From an uncultured Verrucomicrobiota bacterium (GTDB taxonomy: Bacteria; Verrucomicrobiota; Verrucomicrobiia; Chthoniobacterales; JACTMZ01), in the NCBI GenBank assembly GCA_903953565.1, contig CAJBKE010000002.1:39862-103861 (forward strand): 64,000 nucleotides of DNA. The letters run 5' to 3'. This document shows positions 41,002 through 57,322 of this stretch, piece by piece. Both the position numbers and the translations under genes were made by a program. Below the pieces are notes generated by a model that worked only from the letters and a program-made list of their open reading frames with translations, was not told the DNA's origin and ran no database searches. Within the stretch, counting starts at the first letter, position 1; each line of letters begins with the position of its first letter.

Positions 41002-42186
41002 ATGGCTAAGGAAGCATTCAAACGCGACAAACCCCACGTGAACATCGGCACGATCGGCCACGTGGACCACGGCAAAACCACCCTCACCGCGGCGATCACC
41101 ACCGTGCTGTCCAAGACCGGCAAGGCGCAGGCCCGCGGTTATGCGGACATCGACGCGGCTCCCGAGGAAAAAGAGCGCGGCATCACGATCAACACCGCGC
41201 ACGTGGAATACGAGAGCGACAAGCGTCACTACGCGCACGTTGATTGCCCCGGCCATGCGGACTACATCAAAAACATGATCACCGGCGCGGCCCAGATGGA
41301 TGGCGCCATTCTCGTGGTTAGCGCCGCGGACGGCCCGATGCCGCAGACCCGCGAGCACATCCTGCTCGCCCGTCAGGTCGGCGTGCCTTCGATCGTCGTG
41401 TTCATGAACAAGTGCGACATGGTTGACGATCCCGAACTCCTCGACCTCGTCGAGATGGAAATTCGCGATCTCCTGAGCAAATACGAGTTCCCGGGCGACG
41501 AGATTCCGATCGTTCGCGGTTCCGCGCTCAAGGCCCTCAACGGCGATGCCGATGGTGAAAAAGCCATCCAAGCCCTCATCGAGGCGGTCGACAGCTACAT
41601 TCCCGAACCGCAGCGTCCTCTGGACCTGCCCTTCCTTATGCCGATCGAAGACGTGTTCAACATCGAAGGTCGCGGCACCGTCTGCACCGGTCGTGTCGAG
41701 CGCGGTCGCGTCAAGAAGATGGAAGAAGTCGAGATCGTCGGCATCAAGCCCACGGTCAAGACGACCGTCACGGACATCGAAATGTTCCGCAAGTTGCTGG
41801 ACGACGCGATGGCCGGCGACAACATCGGGGCGCTGCTCCGCGGCATCAAAAAGGAAGACATCGAGCGCGGCCAAGTTCTGGCCAAGCCCGGTTCGATCTC
41901 TCCGCACAAGAAGTTCAAGGCCGAGGTCTACATCCTGAGCAAGGACGAAGGCGGCCGCCACACGCCGTTCTTCTCGAACTACCGTCCGCAATTCTACTTC
42001 CGCACGACCGACGTGACCGGAACGGTGAAGCTGCCGGAGGGTGTTGAAATGGTCATGCCCGGGGACAACATCTCGATGGAAGTCGAACTGATCACCCCGA
42101 TCGCCATGGAAAAAACCATCCGTTTCGCCATCCGCGAAGGCGGCCGCACCGTCGGCGCCGGTCGCGTTGCGGAAATTCTGGATTAA
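41002..42186 (+). CDS. tuf: Elongation factor Tu
   Basis: A 394-residue GTPase that delivers aminoacyl-tRNA to the ribosome. G1 is GHVDHGKT, G2 is in [16 protein letters not shown]3 is [13 protein letters not shown], and G4 is [10 protein letters not shown]. Domains 2 and 3 follow with [20 protein letters not shown] and [13 protein letters not shown] at the end. The start is [20 protein letters not shown]; upstream in-frame codons lie within the tRNA and are excluded. Only one tuf gene is in the window. Confidence 0.99.
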   Translation: MAKEAFKRDKPHVNIGTIGHVDHGKTTLTAAITTVLSKTGKAQARGYADIDAAPEEKERGITINTAHVEYESDKRHYAHVDCPGHADYIKNMITGAAQMDGAILVVSAADGPMPQTREHILLARQVGVPSIVVFMNKCDMVDDPELLDLVEMEIRDLLSKYEFPGDEIPIVRGSALKALNGDADGEKAIQALIEAVDSYIPEPQRPLDLPFLMPIEDVFNIEGRGTVCTGRVERGRVKKMEEVEIVGIKPTVKTTVTDIEMFRKLLDDAMAGDNIGALLRGIKKEDIERGQVLAKPGSISPHKKFKAEVYILSKDEGGRHTPFFSNYRPQFYFRTTDVTGTVKLPEGVEMVMPGDNISMEVELITPIAMEKTIRFAIREGGRTVGAGRVAEILD

Positions 42187-42202
42187 TTTGGAGGATACGC
42201 AC

Positions 42203-42275
42203 AGGCCAGTAGCTCAATTGGTAGAGTAGCGGTCTCCAAAACCGTCGGTTGGGGGTTCGAGTCCCTCCTGGCCTG
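42203..42275 (+). tRNA. tRNA-Trp (CCA)
   Basis: The acceptor AGGCCAG pairs with CTGGCCT, the anticodon stem is GCGGT/ACCGT with one G-U pair, and the loop CTCCAAA gives anticodon CCA. The discriminator is G. The 3' CCA is not encoded. It sits between tuf and secE, a conserved position in many bacteria. Confidence 0.95.
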
Positions 42276-42311
42276 CTCTCCACTTGTCTCTGGCTGCCGC
42301 GTCTCCCGCGC

Positions 42312-42527
42312 ATGTTCCGCAAACTCAAAACTTTCATCGCCGAGGTTCGCACCGAACTGTCGAAGGCCACTTGGCCGTGGGATCCGAAGGAAAAAGGATT
42401 CCGCCGCTACAAGGAGCTGGCCGATTCGACCGTGGTGGTCATCGTGGCGATGCTGATTTTGGGCGGCTACATCGCGTTCTTCGACCTCATGCTGGTCAAC
42501 GCTGTCGGTTGGCTGACCCGCCCGTAA
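42312..42527 (+). CDS. secE: Preprotein translocase subunit SecE
   Basis: A 71-residue subunit of the SecYEG channel. The amphipathic helix FIAEVRTELSKATWPWDPKE contains the conserved E-x-x-K-x-x-W-P pattern. A single membrane helix follows (TVVVIVAMLILGGYIAFFDL). The start MFRKLKTF is chosen because the upstream frame runs into the tRNA. nusG follows after 13 bases. Confidence 0.93.
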   Translation: MFRKLKTFIAEVRTELSKATWPWDPKEKGFRRYKELADSTVVVIVAMLILGGYIAFFDLMLVNAVGWLTRP

Positions 42528-42540
42528 GGAAAAATATTTC

Positions 42541-43125
42541 ATGTCCACCACCGCCCTTCGCATCCCGGCCCCGCGCGACCAATGGTTCGTCGTGCAGGTC
42601 CTCTCCGGTCAGGAAAAGAAAGTCTATGACAGCATCGTCAAACGTCTGAAGACCGAGGAGATGGGTGATCTCGTCTTCAATGTGCTCATCCCGACTGAGC
42701 GCGTGCAGGAGATCAAACAGGGCAAGAAGAGCGAGACGACGCGGAAATTCTTCCCCGGCTACATCATCGTCAACATGCACCTCCTGACTGATGAGGGTGG
42801 GTTGATGGATCGCACCTGGTATTTCGTCAAAGACACGCCCGGCGTGATCGGCTTCGCCGGCACGAAAGACCGACCGACCCCGATGCGTCCGCGCGAGGTC
42901 GAGAGCATGCTCGCGCAGATCCAGGAACGCGTCGACACGGTCAAACCGAAGGTGTCGTTCCAAGTCGGCGAAAAAGTCAAAGTGGCCGACGGACCGTTCC
43001 AAAACCAGACGGGCGTGGTCGAGGAAGTCGACCCAGACAAAGGCAAACTGCGCGTGTCGGTCACCATTTTCGGACGGGAAACCCCCGTCGAGCTGGAATA
43101 CTGGCAAGTCGACCGCGAAGAGTAG
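42541..43125 (+). CDS. nusG: Transcription termination/antitermination factor NusG
   Basis: A 194-residue protein. The NGN domain begins QWFVVQVLSGQEKKVYDSIV and includes RKFFPGYIIVNMHLLTDEGG. The C-terminal KOW domain is VGEKVKVADGPFQNQTGVVE. It binds RNA polymerase and links it to Rho or the ribosome. The length is close to the usual 180. Confidence 0.96.
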   Translation: MSTTALRIPAPRDQWFVVQVLSGQEKKVYDSIVKRLKTEEMGDLVFNVLIPTERVQEIKQGKKSETTRKFFPGYIIVNMHLLTDEGGLMDRTWYFVKDTPGVIGFAGTKDRPTPMRPREVESMLAQIQERVDTVKPKVSFQVGEKVKVADGPFQNQTGVVEEVDPDKGKLRVSVTIFGRETPVELEYWQVDREE

Positions 43126-43137
43126 GGAGAAATTTTT

Positions 43138-43563
43138 ATGGCAAAGGAAATCATCGGAACCATCAAACTGCAGATCCCCGCGGGTCAGGCCAATCCGGCA
43201 CCCCCGGTCGGCCCGGCGCTCGGACAAAAAGGCGTCAACATCATGGCCTTCTGCAAGGAGTTCAACGCCGCCACGCAGAAGCAGGCCGGCGACATCCTCC
43301 CGGTGGTCATCACGGTTTACAAAGACAAGTCCTTCACCTTCATCACCAAGTCGCCCCCGGCGTCCGTGCTGATCAAAAAGGTGGCCGGCATCGCCGCCGG
43401 TTCGAAGGAACCAAACAAAACCAAAGTCGGCAAGCTGACCAAGAAACAGCTGCTCGAGATCGCCAAGCTCAAAATGAGCGATCTCAACGCCCGTGACGAC
43501 GAAGCCGCGATGAAAATCATCGCCGGCACCGCGCGCCAAATGGGCGTGGAGATCGAGGCGTAA
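43138..43563 (+). CDS. rplK: 50S ribosomal protein L11
   Basis: A 141-residue protein of the GTPase-associated centre. The N-terminal [20 protein letters not shown] with its proline cluster and the end [20 protein letters not shown] are standard. A good ribosome-binding sequence (AGGGAGAAA) precedes the ATG by 5 bases. Confidence 0.98.
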   Translation: MAKEIIGTIKLQIPAGQANPAPPVGPALGQKGVNIMAFCKEFNAATQKQAGDILPVVITVYKDKSFTFITKSPPASVLIKKVAGIAAGSKEPNKTKVGKLTKKQLLEIAKLKMSDLNARDDEAAMKIIAGTARQMGVEIEA

Positions 43564-43577
43564 AACAATTTCAACCC

Positions 43578-43599
43578 GTCCCGCGCGCGAGTGCGGGAC
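43578..43599 (+). promoter_or_regulatory. Hairpin in the rplK-rplA gap
   Basis: GTCCCGC-GCGCGAGT-GCGGGAC is a perfect 7-base-pair stem. It may be an RNA processing or L1-binding element. The classical L1 operator lies upstream of rplK in Escherichia coli, so that function is only a possibility. Confidence 0.35.
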
Positions 43600-43646
43600 A
43601 CAACCGCAGGAGTCTGCCACGGCGGACGTTCGCACTGCAAAAAACC

Positions 43647-44348
43647 ATGGCAAAAAACCGAAGCAAACGTTACGAGGCGGCCAAGAAGGCCGTCGATTCC
43701 TCGCGGAAATATCCGCTGGCTGAAGCGGTCAAAGTCCTCAAGGGCATGCCCCCGGCCAAGTATGACATGACTGTCACCCTCTCCATGCACCTGGGAGTGG
43801 ATCCGAAACAGTCCGACCAGATGGTCCGCGGCACCACGCCCCTCCCGCATGGCAGCGGCAAAAGTGTCCGCGTTCTTGTCTTCGCCACCGGCGCGGCAGC
43901 CGAAGCGGCCAAAGCCGCGGGGGCCGAATTCGTCGGTTACGAGGACATGATCAAAAAGTGCACCGAAGGTTTCTCCGATTTCGACGTGGCCATTTCCACG
44001 CCGGCGGCCATGGCCGAAGTGCGCAAGTTGGGCAAAGTGCTCGGACCGCGCGGACTCATGCCGAATCCGAAGACCGGCACGGTGACCGACGATACGGCCA
44101 AAGCGGTCGGCGAGGTCAAAGCTGGACGCGTAGAATTCAAACTCGACAAGAACGGCAATATCGCCGTCCCGGTCGGTAAATTTTCCTTCAGCGAAGACGC
44201 CCTCGTGGCCAACGCCGACGTCGTGCTCGACGCGGTGGCCAAATCACGCCCGCCTACGGCCAAAGGCGTCTTCATCGAAAGCGTGACCATCGCGGCCACC
44301 GTCACCCCCGGCATCCCGCTGGACATCTCCAACCTCAGCAAGAACTGA
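43647..44348 (+). CDS. rplA: 50S ribosomal protein L1
   Basis: A 233-residue protein of the L1 stalk that also acts as a translational repressor. Signatures are YDMTVTLSMHLGVDPKQSDQ, the loop VRGTTPLPHGSGKSVRVLVF and the L1 motif KVLGPRGLMPNPKTGTV. The ATG follows ACTGCAAAAAACC with no strong Shine-Dalgarno. It ends 2 bases before rplJ. Confidence 0.98.
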   Translation: MAKNRSKRYEAAKKAVDSSRKYPLAEAVKVLKGMPPAKYDMTVTLSMHLGVDPKQSDQMVRGTTPLPHGSGKSVRVLVFATGAAAEAAKAAGAEFVGYEDMIKKCTEGFSDFDVAISTPAAMAEVRKLGKVLGPRGLMPNPKTGTVTDDTAKAVGEVKAGRVEFKLDKNGNIAVPVGKFSFSEDALVANADVVLDAVAKSRPPTAKGVFIESVTIAATVTPGIPLDISNLSKN

Positions 44349-44350
44349 CC

Positions 44351-44872
44351 ATGCGCCCCGAAAAAGCCAATATCGTCAAGGATCTCAAAGACCAGCTGAA
44401 CGCCTCGCCGTTCCTGCTCGTCGCCGATTACACCGGGCTCAAAGTCGACCAGTTCGCCGAGCTGCGCACCCGTCTCGTCGCCGTTGGCGCCGAATGCCAC
44501 GTGGTCAAGAACACCATGCTGCGCATCGCGGCGACCGAACTCGGTCTTCCCGACATGTCGGATTCGTTGGCCGGTCAGACCGCCATCGTCACCGGCGAAC
44601 AAGACATCTGCGCCACGGCCAAGGTGATCAAAACTTTCGCCGCCGAATTCAAGAAGCCGGCCGTCAAGGTCGGTATCCTCGACAACGCGCTGCTCACCGC
44701 CGCGCAGGTCGAGGCCATGGCCGACCTGCCGCCGCTCCCGGTCCTGCAGGCCCAGTTGCTCGGCCTGCTCAATTCGCCTGCCAGCAAGCTGGTGCGCACC
44801 CTCAACGAGCCCGGTGCGAGCCTCGCCCGCGCGCTCAAAGCCAAGGTCGACGCCGGAGGAGGAGCGGCCTGA
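44351..44872 (+). CDS. rplJ: 50S ribosomal protein L10
   Basis: A 173-residue protein that anchors L7/L12 dimers. The N-terminal KANIVKDLKDQLNASPFLLV and ADYTGLKVDQFAELRTRL, then VVKNTMLRIAATELGL, match the L10 rRNA-binding domain. The C-terminal helix is ASLARALKAKVDA. It starts 2 bases after rplA. Confidence 0.97.
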   Translation: MRPEKANIVKDLKDQLNASPFLLVADYTGLKVDQFAELRTRLVAVGAECHVVKNTMLRIAATELGLPDMSDSLAGQTAIVTGEQDICATAKVIKTFAAEFKKPAVKVGILDNALLTAAQVEAMADLPPLPVLQAQLLGLLNSPASKLVRTLNEPGASLARALKAKVDAGGGAA

Positions 44873-44876
44873 ACAA

Positions 44877-44913
44877 TTTTCCGCGCGGCCGATTTGTGAC
44901 CGCGCGGGGAAAA
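44877..44913 (+). promoter_or_regulatory. Hairpin in the rplJ-rplL gap
   Basis: TTTTCCGCGCGG pairs with CCGCGCGGGGAAAA across an 11-base loop. A second CCGCGCGGG copy occurs at 45008, just before rplL, so alternative pairing is possible. It may control the relative output of L10 and L7/L12 or be an RNA processing site. I see no gene in 44873-45042. Confidence 0.4.
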
Positions 44914-45042
44914 CCAAACAGAAACGGTTCCTTGTCGGTCGGACAGCTGTCCGCCTCAAATCCACCGGAGCTCCGGCGGGCGACAATACCACAACCAAGG
45001 AAGTAGGCCGCGCGGGAAAATCCGGGCGGCCGCTAAGAAAGA

Positions 45043-45426
45043 ATGGCAAACATCGAAACCATCGTGGACCAATTGAGCGGCTTGACCGTTCTCGAAGTGT
45101 CCGAACTCGTCAAAGCCCTCGAGGAAAAATGGGGAGTCAGTGCCGCCGCTCCGGTGGCCGCTGCCGCCGCGCCCGCCGCTGGCGGAGCCGCTGCCGCCCC
45201 CGCGGAGGAGAAGACCTCCTTCGACGTCATCCTCGCCGAAGCCGGCGGCAACAAAATTGCCGTGATCAAAGAGGTCCGCGCCGCTGTGCCCGGACTGGGC
45301 TTGGCCGACGCCAAAGCCCTCGTCGAGGGCGCTCCGAAGCCCCTCAAAGAGGGCGTGACCAAGGAAGAAGCCGAAGAGATCAAGAAAAAGGTCGAAGCGG
45401 CCGGCGCCAAGGTCGAAATCAAATAA
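45043..45426 (+). CDS. rplL: 50S ribosomal protein L7/L12
   Basis: A 127-residue stalk protein. The N-terminal dimerisation part ([20 protein letters not shown]) and Ala/Pro-rich hinge ([15 protein letters not shown]) lead to the C-terminal factor-binding domain [20 protein letters not shown] and [20 protein letters not shown]. The start is preceded by AAGAAAG. Confidence 0.98.
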   Translation: MANIETIVDQLSGLTVLEVSELVKALEEKWGVSAAAPVAAAAAPAAGGAAAAPAEEKTSFDVILAEAGGNKIAVIKEVRAAVPGLGLADAKALVEGAPKPLKEGVTKEEAEEIKKKVEAAGAKVEIK

Positions 45427-45433
45427 TCTGCTT

Positions 45434-45480
45434 CCCGGGCGGGGAGAGGGGCGAATTTTTCCCCTTGACCCCCGCCCGGG
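45434..45480 (+). promoter_or_regulatory. Long hairpin after rplL (attenuator candidate)
   Basis: CCCGGGCGGGG pairs with CCCCGCCCGGG, an 11-base-pair stem with a 25-base loop containing TTTTT. There is no T-run after the stem, so it is not a simple terminator. Attenuation or RNase processing between rplL and rpoB is known in other bacteria. The right arm overlaps a promoter-like sequence. Confidence 0.5.
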
Positions 45481-45493
45481 AGCCGTTCATAGT
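45465..45493 (+). promoter_or_regulatory. Candidate internal promoter for rpoB
   Basis: TTGACC, a 17-base spacer and CATAGT lie 178 bases before the rpoB ATG; the spacer is formed by the right arm of the preceding hairpin. A further isolated TTGACA occurs at 45537 without a good -10 box. The leader 45494-45671 contains no gene that I can see. Confidence 0.45.
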
Positions 45494-45671
45494 GCAAGGT
45501 CTTTCCTGGGAATCCCGTCGAACCATTGTCCAAAGCTTGACACCCTGCTCTGAGTCGGCACGGCGCTATCGCGCCCGCTTGGCCATTGCAGGGATGTTTT
45601 GTCTCGCGGACACATTCGCCGTGCCGGGGAAATAGACCAGCGCTCCGCGCAATCACAACACCACCGCACAA

Positions 45672-49466
<3,795 letters not shown>

Positions 49467-49491
49467 ACTTCAACGGGACCAAAGAAAAATC

Positions 49492-53604
<4,113 letters not shown>

Positions 53605-53625
53605 ACCGACAGCAGAAACAAGAAC

Positions 53626-54354
53626 ATGGCATCCATCGAACTGATCAACGAACTCCTCGAATCCGGCGTCCACTACGGACACCAGACCAAGCGCTGGAAC
53701 CCCAAGATGCGGGAGTTCATCCTCGAAGAGAAAAACAACATCTACATCATCGACGTCAGCCGCACGGTCGAGCAACTCGACACCGCGACGAAGTTCCTCT
53801 CCGGTATCGTGTCCGGAGGCGGGAAGGTCCTTTTCGTCGGCTGCAAAAAGCAGGCACAAGAAGCGATCAAAGATGCCGCCGAGTCATGCGGACAGTTCTA
53901 CGTCCATAACCGCTGGCTGGGCGGAACGCTGACGAATCTTGCCACGATCCGCAAAAGTGTGGCTCGTCTCAACGAGATCGAGAAGAAGCTCAAGGGCCCC
54001 GGGCTCTCCAAGATCGGCAAAAAAGAGCAGGCGTCCCTCCGCCGCGAGCTGGCCCGCCTGATGAAGAATCTGGCCGGTCTCCGCGAAATGGACAAACTCC
54101 CCGCTGCGTTGGTCGTCATCGACACGACGCGCGAGGATATCGCTGTCCGCGAAGCCAACCGCCTCGGCATCCCCGTGGTGGCCATCGTCGACACCAATTG
54201 CGATCCCGAGTTGATCAATTACCCGATCGCCGGCAATGACGACGCCATCCGCTCCATCCGCGTGGTCTTGGCCAAACTGGTCGAGGCGATCAAAGGCGCT
54301 TCCGGCATCCGTCAAAAGAAAGCCGACACCGCCCTCGCTGCCGTCGCCGAGTAA
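53626..54354 (+). CDS. rpsB: 30S ribosomal protein S2
   Basis: A 242-residue protein. Hallmarks are [20 protein letters not shown] at the N-terminus, [20 protein letters not shown] and [20 protein letters not shown]. It is linked here to rpoBC, whereas rpsB-tsf forms a separate operon in many bacteria. Confidence 0.98.
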   Translation: MASIELINELLESGVHYGHQTKRWNPKMREFILEEKNNIYIIDVSRTVEQLDTATKFLSGIVSGGGKVLFVGCKKQAQEAIKDAAESCGQFYVHNRWLGGTLTNLATIRKSVARLNEIEKKLKGPGLSKIGKKEQASLRRELARLMKNLAGLREMDKLPAALVVIDTTREDIAVREANRLGIPVVAIVDTNCDPELINYPIAGNDDAIRSIRVVLAKLVEAIKGASGIRQKKADTALAAVAE

Positions 54355-54418
54355 AAGGAGCACCGGCCCCACAGCGGTTTGGCTGAACACCGAAAACTGA
54401 ACACTGTAAACTTTTAGT

Positions 54419-55036
54419 ATGTCCGATATCTCATCCCAACTCGTCCGTGAACTCCGCGACAAAACCAACGCGGGAATGATGGACTGCAAGCGTGCGCTCA
54501 CCGAAGCAGGGGGCGACCTGGCCAAGGCCGAAGACCTCCTCCGCGCCAAGGGAATCGCTTCGGCCGGCAAAAAAGCCTCCCGCAGCGCCAAGGAAGGCAT
54601 CGTCGCCTCTTACATCCACTTGCAGGGCAAAGTCGGCGTGCTGGTCGAGGTCAATTGCGAGACCGACTTCGTGGCCAAGAACGAAAATTTCCGCGAATTC
54701 GTCAAAGACATCACCCTGCACATTGCCGCCGCCAATCCCACCTGCGTATCCCGCGAGCAAGTTGACTCTTCCGAAATCGAGCGCGAGCGCGCCATCTATC
54801 GCCAACAAGTGGAAGGCAAGCCCGCCAACATCGTGGAGAAAATCGTGGAAGGCAAAGTGGACAAGTTCTATGGAACGATCTGCCTGATGGAGCAGCCCTT
54901 CATCAAAAACCCGGACGTCTCCATCGCCGATCTGGTCAAATCCAAGATTTCCGAACTCGGCGAGAACATCGTCATCCGCCGCTTCACCCGTTACATGGTG
55001 GGCGAAGGCGTCACAGACGAGCCGGCGGCGGAGTAG
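54419..55036 (+). CDS. tsf: Elongation factor Ts, short form
   Basis: A 205-residue guanine-nucleotide exchange factor for EF-Tu. The N-terminal UBA-like part is LVRELRDKTNAGMMDCKRAL, and the exchange motif is VLVEVNCETDFVAKNENFRE. It lacks part of the coiled-coil/duplicated core region found in the 283-residue Escherichia coli protein, similar to the short Thermus type. The gap to rpsB is 64 bases and contains GAACACCGAAAACTGAACAC, a low-complexity stretch. Confidence 0.96.
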   Translation: MSDISSQLVRELRDKTNAGMMDCKRALTEAGGDLAKAEDLLRAKGIASAGKKASRSAKEGIVASYIHLQGKVGVLVEVNCETDFVAKNENFREFVKDITLHIAAANPTCVSREQVDSSEIERERAIYRQQVEGKPANIVEKIVEGKVDKFYGTICLMEQPFIKNPDVSIADLVKSKISELGENIVIRRFTRYMVGEGVTDEPAAE

Positions 55037-55065
55037 TTTATCCTTCGCGAGGTTTTGGCCTTTCT

Positions 55066-55089
55066 GTAGCGGCGCCGAGACGGCGCCGA
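55066..55089 (+). repeat. Single REP-like hairpin, GTAGCGGCGCCG subfamily
   Basis: GTAG + CGGCGCCG-AGA-CGGCGCCG. It lies 30 bases after tsf and has the same stem as the unit at 7583. No inverted partner is obvious. Confidence 0.6.
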
Positions 55090-55133
55090 TCTCCCTTATA
55101 CTCAGTTCAAGGGGCGTCAGGCTATGGTTGCCG

Positions 55134-55200
55134 GGTGGATCGCGATGTCCCCATCGCGATTGCTGTTGTGGAATATCGCGCCGGGACGGCGCGATCCACC
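55134..55200. repeat. REPIN-like inverted pair, GTGGATCG subfamily
   Basis: The left unit is GTGG + ATCGCGATG-TCCC-CATCGCGAT; the inverted right unit is ATCGCGCCG-GGA-CGGCGCGAT + CCAC. Its right flank CAGACGTCGAAAACCTGTTG is the reverse complement of the left flank of the 6408 copy (with small changes), so this copy is inserted in the opposite direction. Confidence 0.8.
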
Positions 55201-55244
55201 CGTGCAGACGTCGAAAACCTGTTGGTGATTGGTTAGTATGCGGA

Positions 55245-56486
55245 TTAATCCCTCCGACGACCGAAGCGCCGCTTGGGACCGCGGAAAGCGGGGCGCCCAT
55301 CCATCCGCGGCTCAGGCTTGGGACGGCGCGCAGCCATCGCCTCGGCCCCGTGCTTGGGGACATTCGTCCCCTCGAGCTGCAAGCGCTCGATTTTCTGTCC
55401 GATAAACCGCTCGATGGCCGCGAGCTTCTTGATTTCGTCAGGGGCCACAAGAGTAAAAGCGTCGCCGCTGCGCTGGGCCCGTCCGGTGCGTCCGATGCGG
55501 TGGACGTAGTCCTCGGGATGCTGCGGGATGTCGTAGTTGATGACGTGGCTGACCCCGGCCACGTCGATGCCACGGGCCGCGATGTCGGTTGCGACCATGA
55601 TCCCGTAGCGACCGGACTTGAATCCTTCGAGCGCCTCGATGCGCTGGTTTTGCGAGCGATTGGCATGGAGGACAGCCACGGAAAGATTATTGGCCCGGAG
55701 CCGCTTGGCGATGCGGTCCGCTCCGTGTTTGGTCCGTGAGAAGATGAGCACGCTGGTCGAGTCCGCCGCCTTGAGCAGGGCGAGGAGCAGCCCGAACTTT
55801 CCGCCCTGATCCGTGATATAAACCCCGTGCTTCACCGTGGAGGTGACGGAACGTGAGGCGCCGATTTCAATGCGCACCGGATCGCGCAAGGCCCAGTCGG
55901 CGAGCTGGGCGATCTCCGGGGGCAGGGTGGCGGAGAAAAAGAGCGTTTGCCGGTCCTTCGGGCACTTGGGGATGATGCGCTTCATCGGGGGCAGGAACCC
56001 GACGTCCAGCATCCGGTCGACTTCGTCGAGGACAAGAACCTCGATGTCGCCCAACTTGATCGTGCCTTGTTGCAGATGGTCTTCCAGGCGCCCCGGGGTG
56101 GCCACAACGACATCAAGGCCGTCGCGCAGAGCAGCGCGTTGGGCGCCATAACCGACACCGCCGAAGACCGATCCGATCCGCAGGTCGGTGAAACGTGCCA
56201 GATCTCGCATCGAGGTCTCGACCTGCATGGCCAGTTCGCGCGTTGGTTCGAGCACCAGGCAACGCAACTTGCCGTGCTGTCCAAGCTTCTGCAGGGCGGG
56301 GAGGGCGAAGGCCGCAGTTTTGCCCGTCCCGGTTTGGGCCGAGGCAATGATGTCCCGGCCTTCGAGGGCCGGAGGGATCGCCCGCAGCTGGACCGGGGTA
56401 GGATCCCCGTAGCCCATGGCTTGGACGCCTTCGAGAAGTGGCTTGGTCAGTCCAAGCTTGGTGAACGGCATGTAAGGCGCGGACAA
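55245..56486 (-). CDS. rhlE: DEAD-box RNA helicase (RhlE-like)
   Basis: A 413-residue ATP-dependent RNA helicase. The Q motif is FTKLGLTKPLLEGVQAMGYG followed by PTPVQLRAIP. Motif I is ASAQTGTGKTAAF, motif Ia is LEPTRELAMQVE, and motif II reads VLDEVDRMLD, so the usual DEAD is DEVD. Motif III is FFSATLP and motif VI is YVHRIGRTGRA. The basic C-terminal tail (ARRPKPEPRMDGRPAFRGPK, then RRFGRRRD) is typical of RhlE and helps bind RNA. It is transcribed away from an intrinsic terminator at 56546. Confidence 0.9.
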   Translation of the reverse strand: MSAPYMPFTKLGLTKPLLEGVQAMGYGDPTPVQLRAIPPALEGRDIIASAQTGTGKTAAFALPALQKLGQHGKLRCLVLEPTRELAMQVETSMRDLARFTDLRIGSVFGGVGYGAQRAALRDGLDVVVATPGRLEDHLQQGTIKLGDIEVLVLDEVDRMLDVGFLPPMKRIIPKCPKDRQTLFFSATLPPEIAQLADWALRDPVRIEIGASRSVTSTVKHGVYITDQGGKFGLLLALLKAADSTSVLIFSRTKHGADRIAKRLRANNLSVAVLHANRSQNQRIEALEGFKSGRYGIMVATDIAARGIDVAGVSHVINYDIPQHPEDYVHRIGRTGRAQRSGDAFTLVAPDEIKKLAAIERFIGQKIERLQLEGTNVPKHGAEAMAARRPKPEPRMDGRPAFRGPKRRFGRRRD

Positions 56487-56545
56487 TCGGGCCGCACGGC
56501 TCCTTTGTCAATGCGCATCGGCCAGGGTCTGATGGCGCAAAAGAA

Positions 56546-56575
56546 AAACGGCGCCGGATTTCTCCGGCGCCGTTT
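56546..56575 (-). terminator. Intrinsic terminator of the outer-membrane protein gene
   Basis: The stem AAACGGCGCCGGA-GAAA-TCCGGCGCCGTTT is followed on the minus strand by TTCTTTT. It lies 22 bases after the stop of the gene ending at 56598 and upstream of the helicase gene on the same strand. Confidence 0.85.
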
Positions 56576-56597
56576 GTGAATCAGTTCAGACGTTCAA

Positions 56598-57218
56598 TTA
56601 GAACGCGAAACGCAGGCCGTAGCGCCAGAGGAGCTGGTTGTTCGGCAGGCCGCTCACACCCGAGAAGAGGTAGCGGGCATCGCTGAACAGACCGATCGTC
56701 TCGGTGACACGGTATTCCAAGCCGCCGCCGACGTGGCCGAAGCCTTGACCGGCGAGACGGTTCGGGCGGCTGCCGGGAGCTCCGACATAACCGCCGCCGA
56801 CGTTGCCGTAGTTGGCGCCGCCGCCGACCATGAGGTAAGGGGCGAGGTTCATCGAGCAGATCGGGTAACGCAGGAAGAGGTTACCGATGGTGGCCCAGCG
56901 GGTGTAACCGAAGTCGTTGCTTTGGGCTCCGTTGCCCTTGCTGTTACGACCGTAGAGGTCTTGCTCGATACCGATACCGATGAAACGGCTGAGGAAGTAG
57001 TTCAAGCCGAGACCGCCGCCCCACGCGGGACGACCAGACATGTCGAAGTTTCCGCGATAGAAATCGCCGAGACCGAACGCGTCGAGTTGGAGTTCGTTGT
57101 CACGGAAGAGACAAGGAGGCTCAACCGGGGCAACTTCTTTGGAAGCAGTCATGGTGCCAGCGAACGCCGAAGTGGCGGCCACAGCGGCCATGACGCCAGT
57201 GATGATGTATTTTTTCAT
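56598..57218 (-). CDS. Outer-membrane beta-barrel protein, OmpA/porin-like fold
   Basis: A 206-residue protein with signal peptide MKKYIITGVMAAVAATSAFA. The mature part has eight or so alternating strands (GGGLGLNYFLSRFIGIGIEQ, TIGNLFLRYPICSMNLAPYL, HVGGGLEYRVTETIGLFSDA) and ends WRYGLRFAF with a terminal phenylalanine, as for barrel assembly. Size suggests an eight-stranded barrel. The function is unknown. It has its own intrinsic terminator, and the 104-base gap to ribD probably holds its promoter, though no clear boxes were found. Confidence 0.7.
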   Translation of the reverse strand: MKKYIITGVMAAVAATSAFAGTMTASKEVAPVEPPCLFRDNELQLDAFGLGDFYRGNFDMSGRPAWGGGLGLNYFLSRFIGIGIEQDLYGRNSKGNGAQSNDFGYTRWATIGNLFLRYPICSMNLAPYLMVGGGANYGNVGGGYVGAPGSRPNRLAGQGFGHVGGGLEYRVTETIGLFSDARYLFSGVSGLPNNQLLWRYGLRFAF

Positions 57219-57322
57219 GATTGGATTTATAGGTTTGTTTGCGTGCAGGTTGCCCTGCAACTGGGAAAGTGGAGGAACGTTCAATATTCGGCAAGAAAAA
57301 TTTGCGTCGATATGAGAATGTT

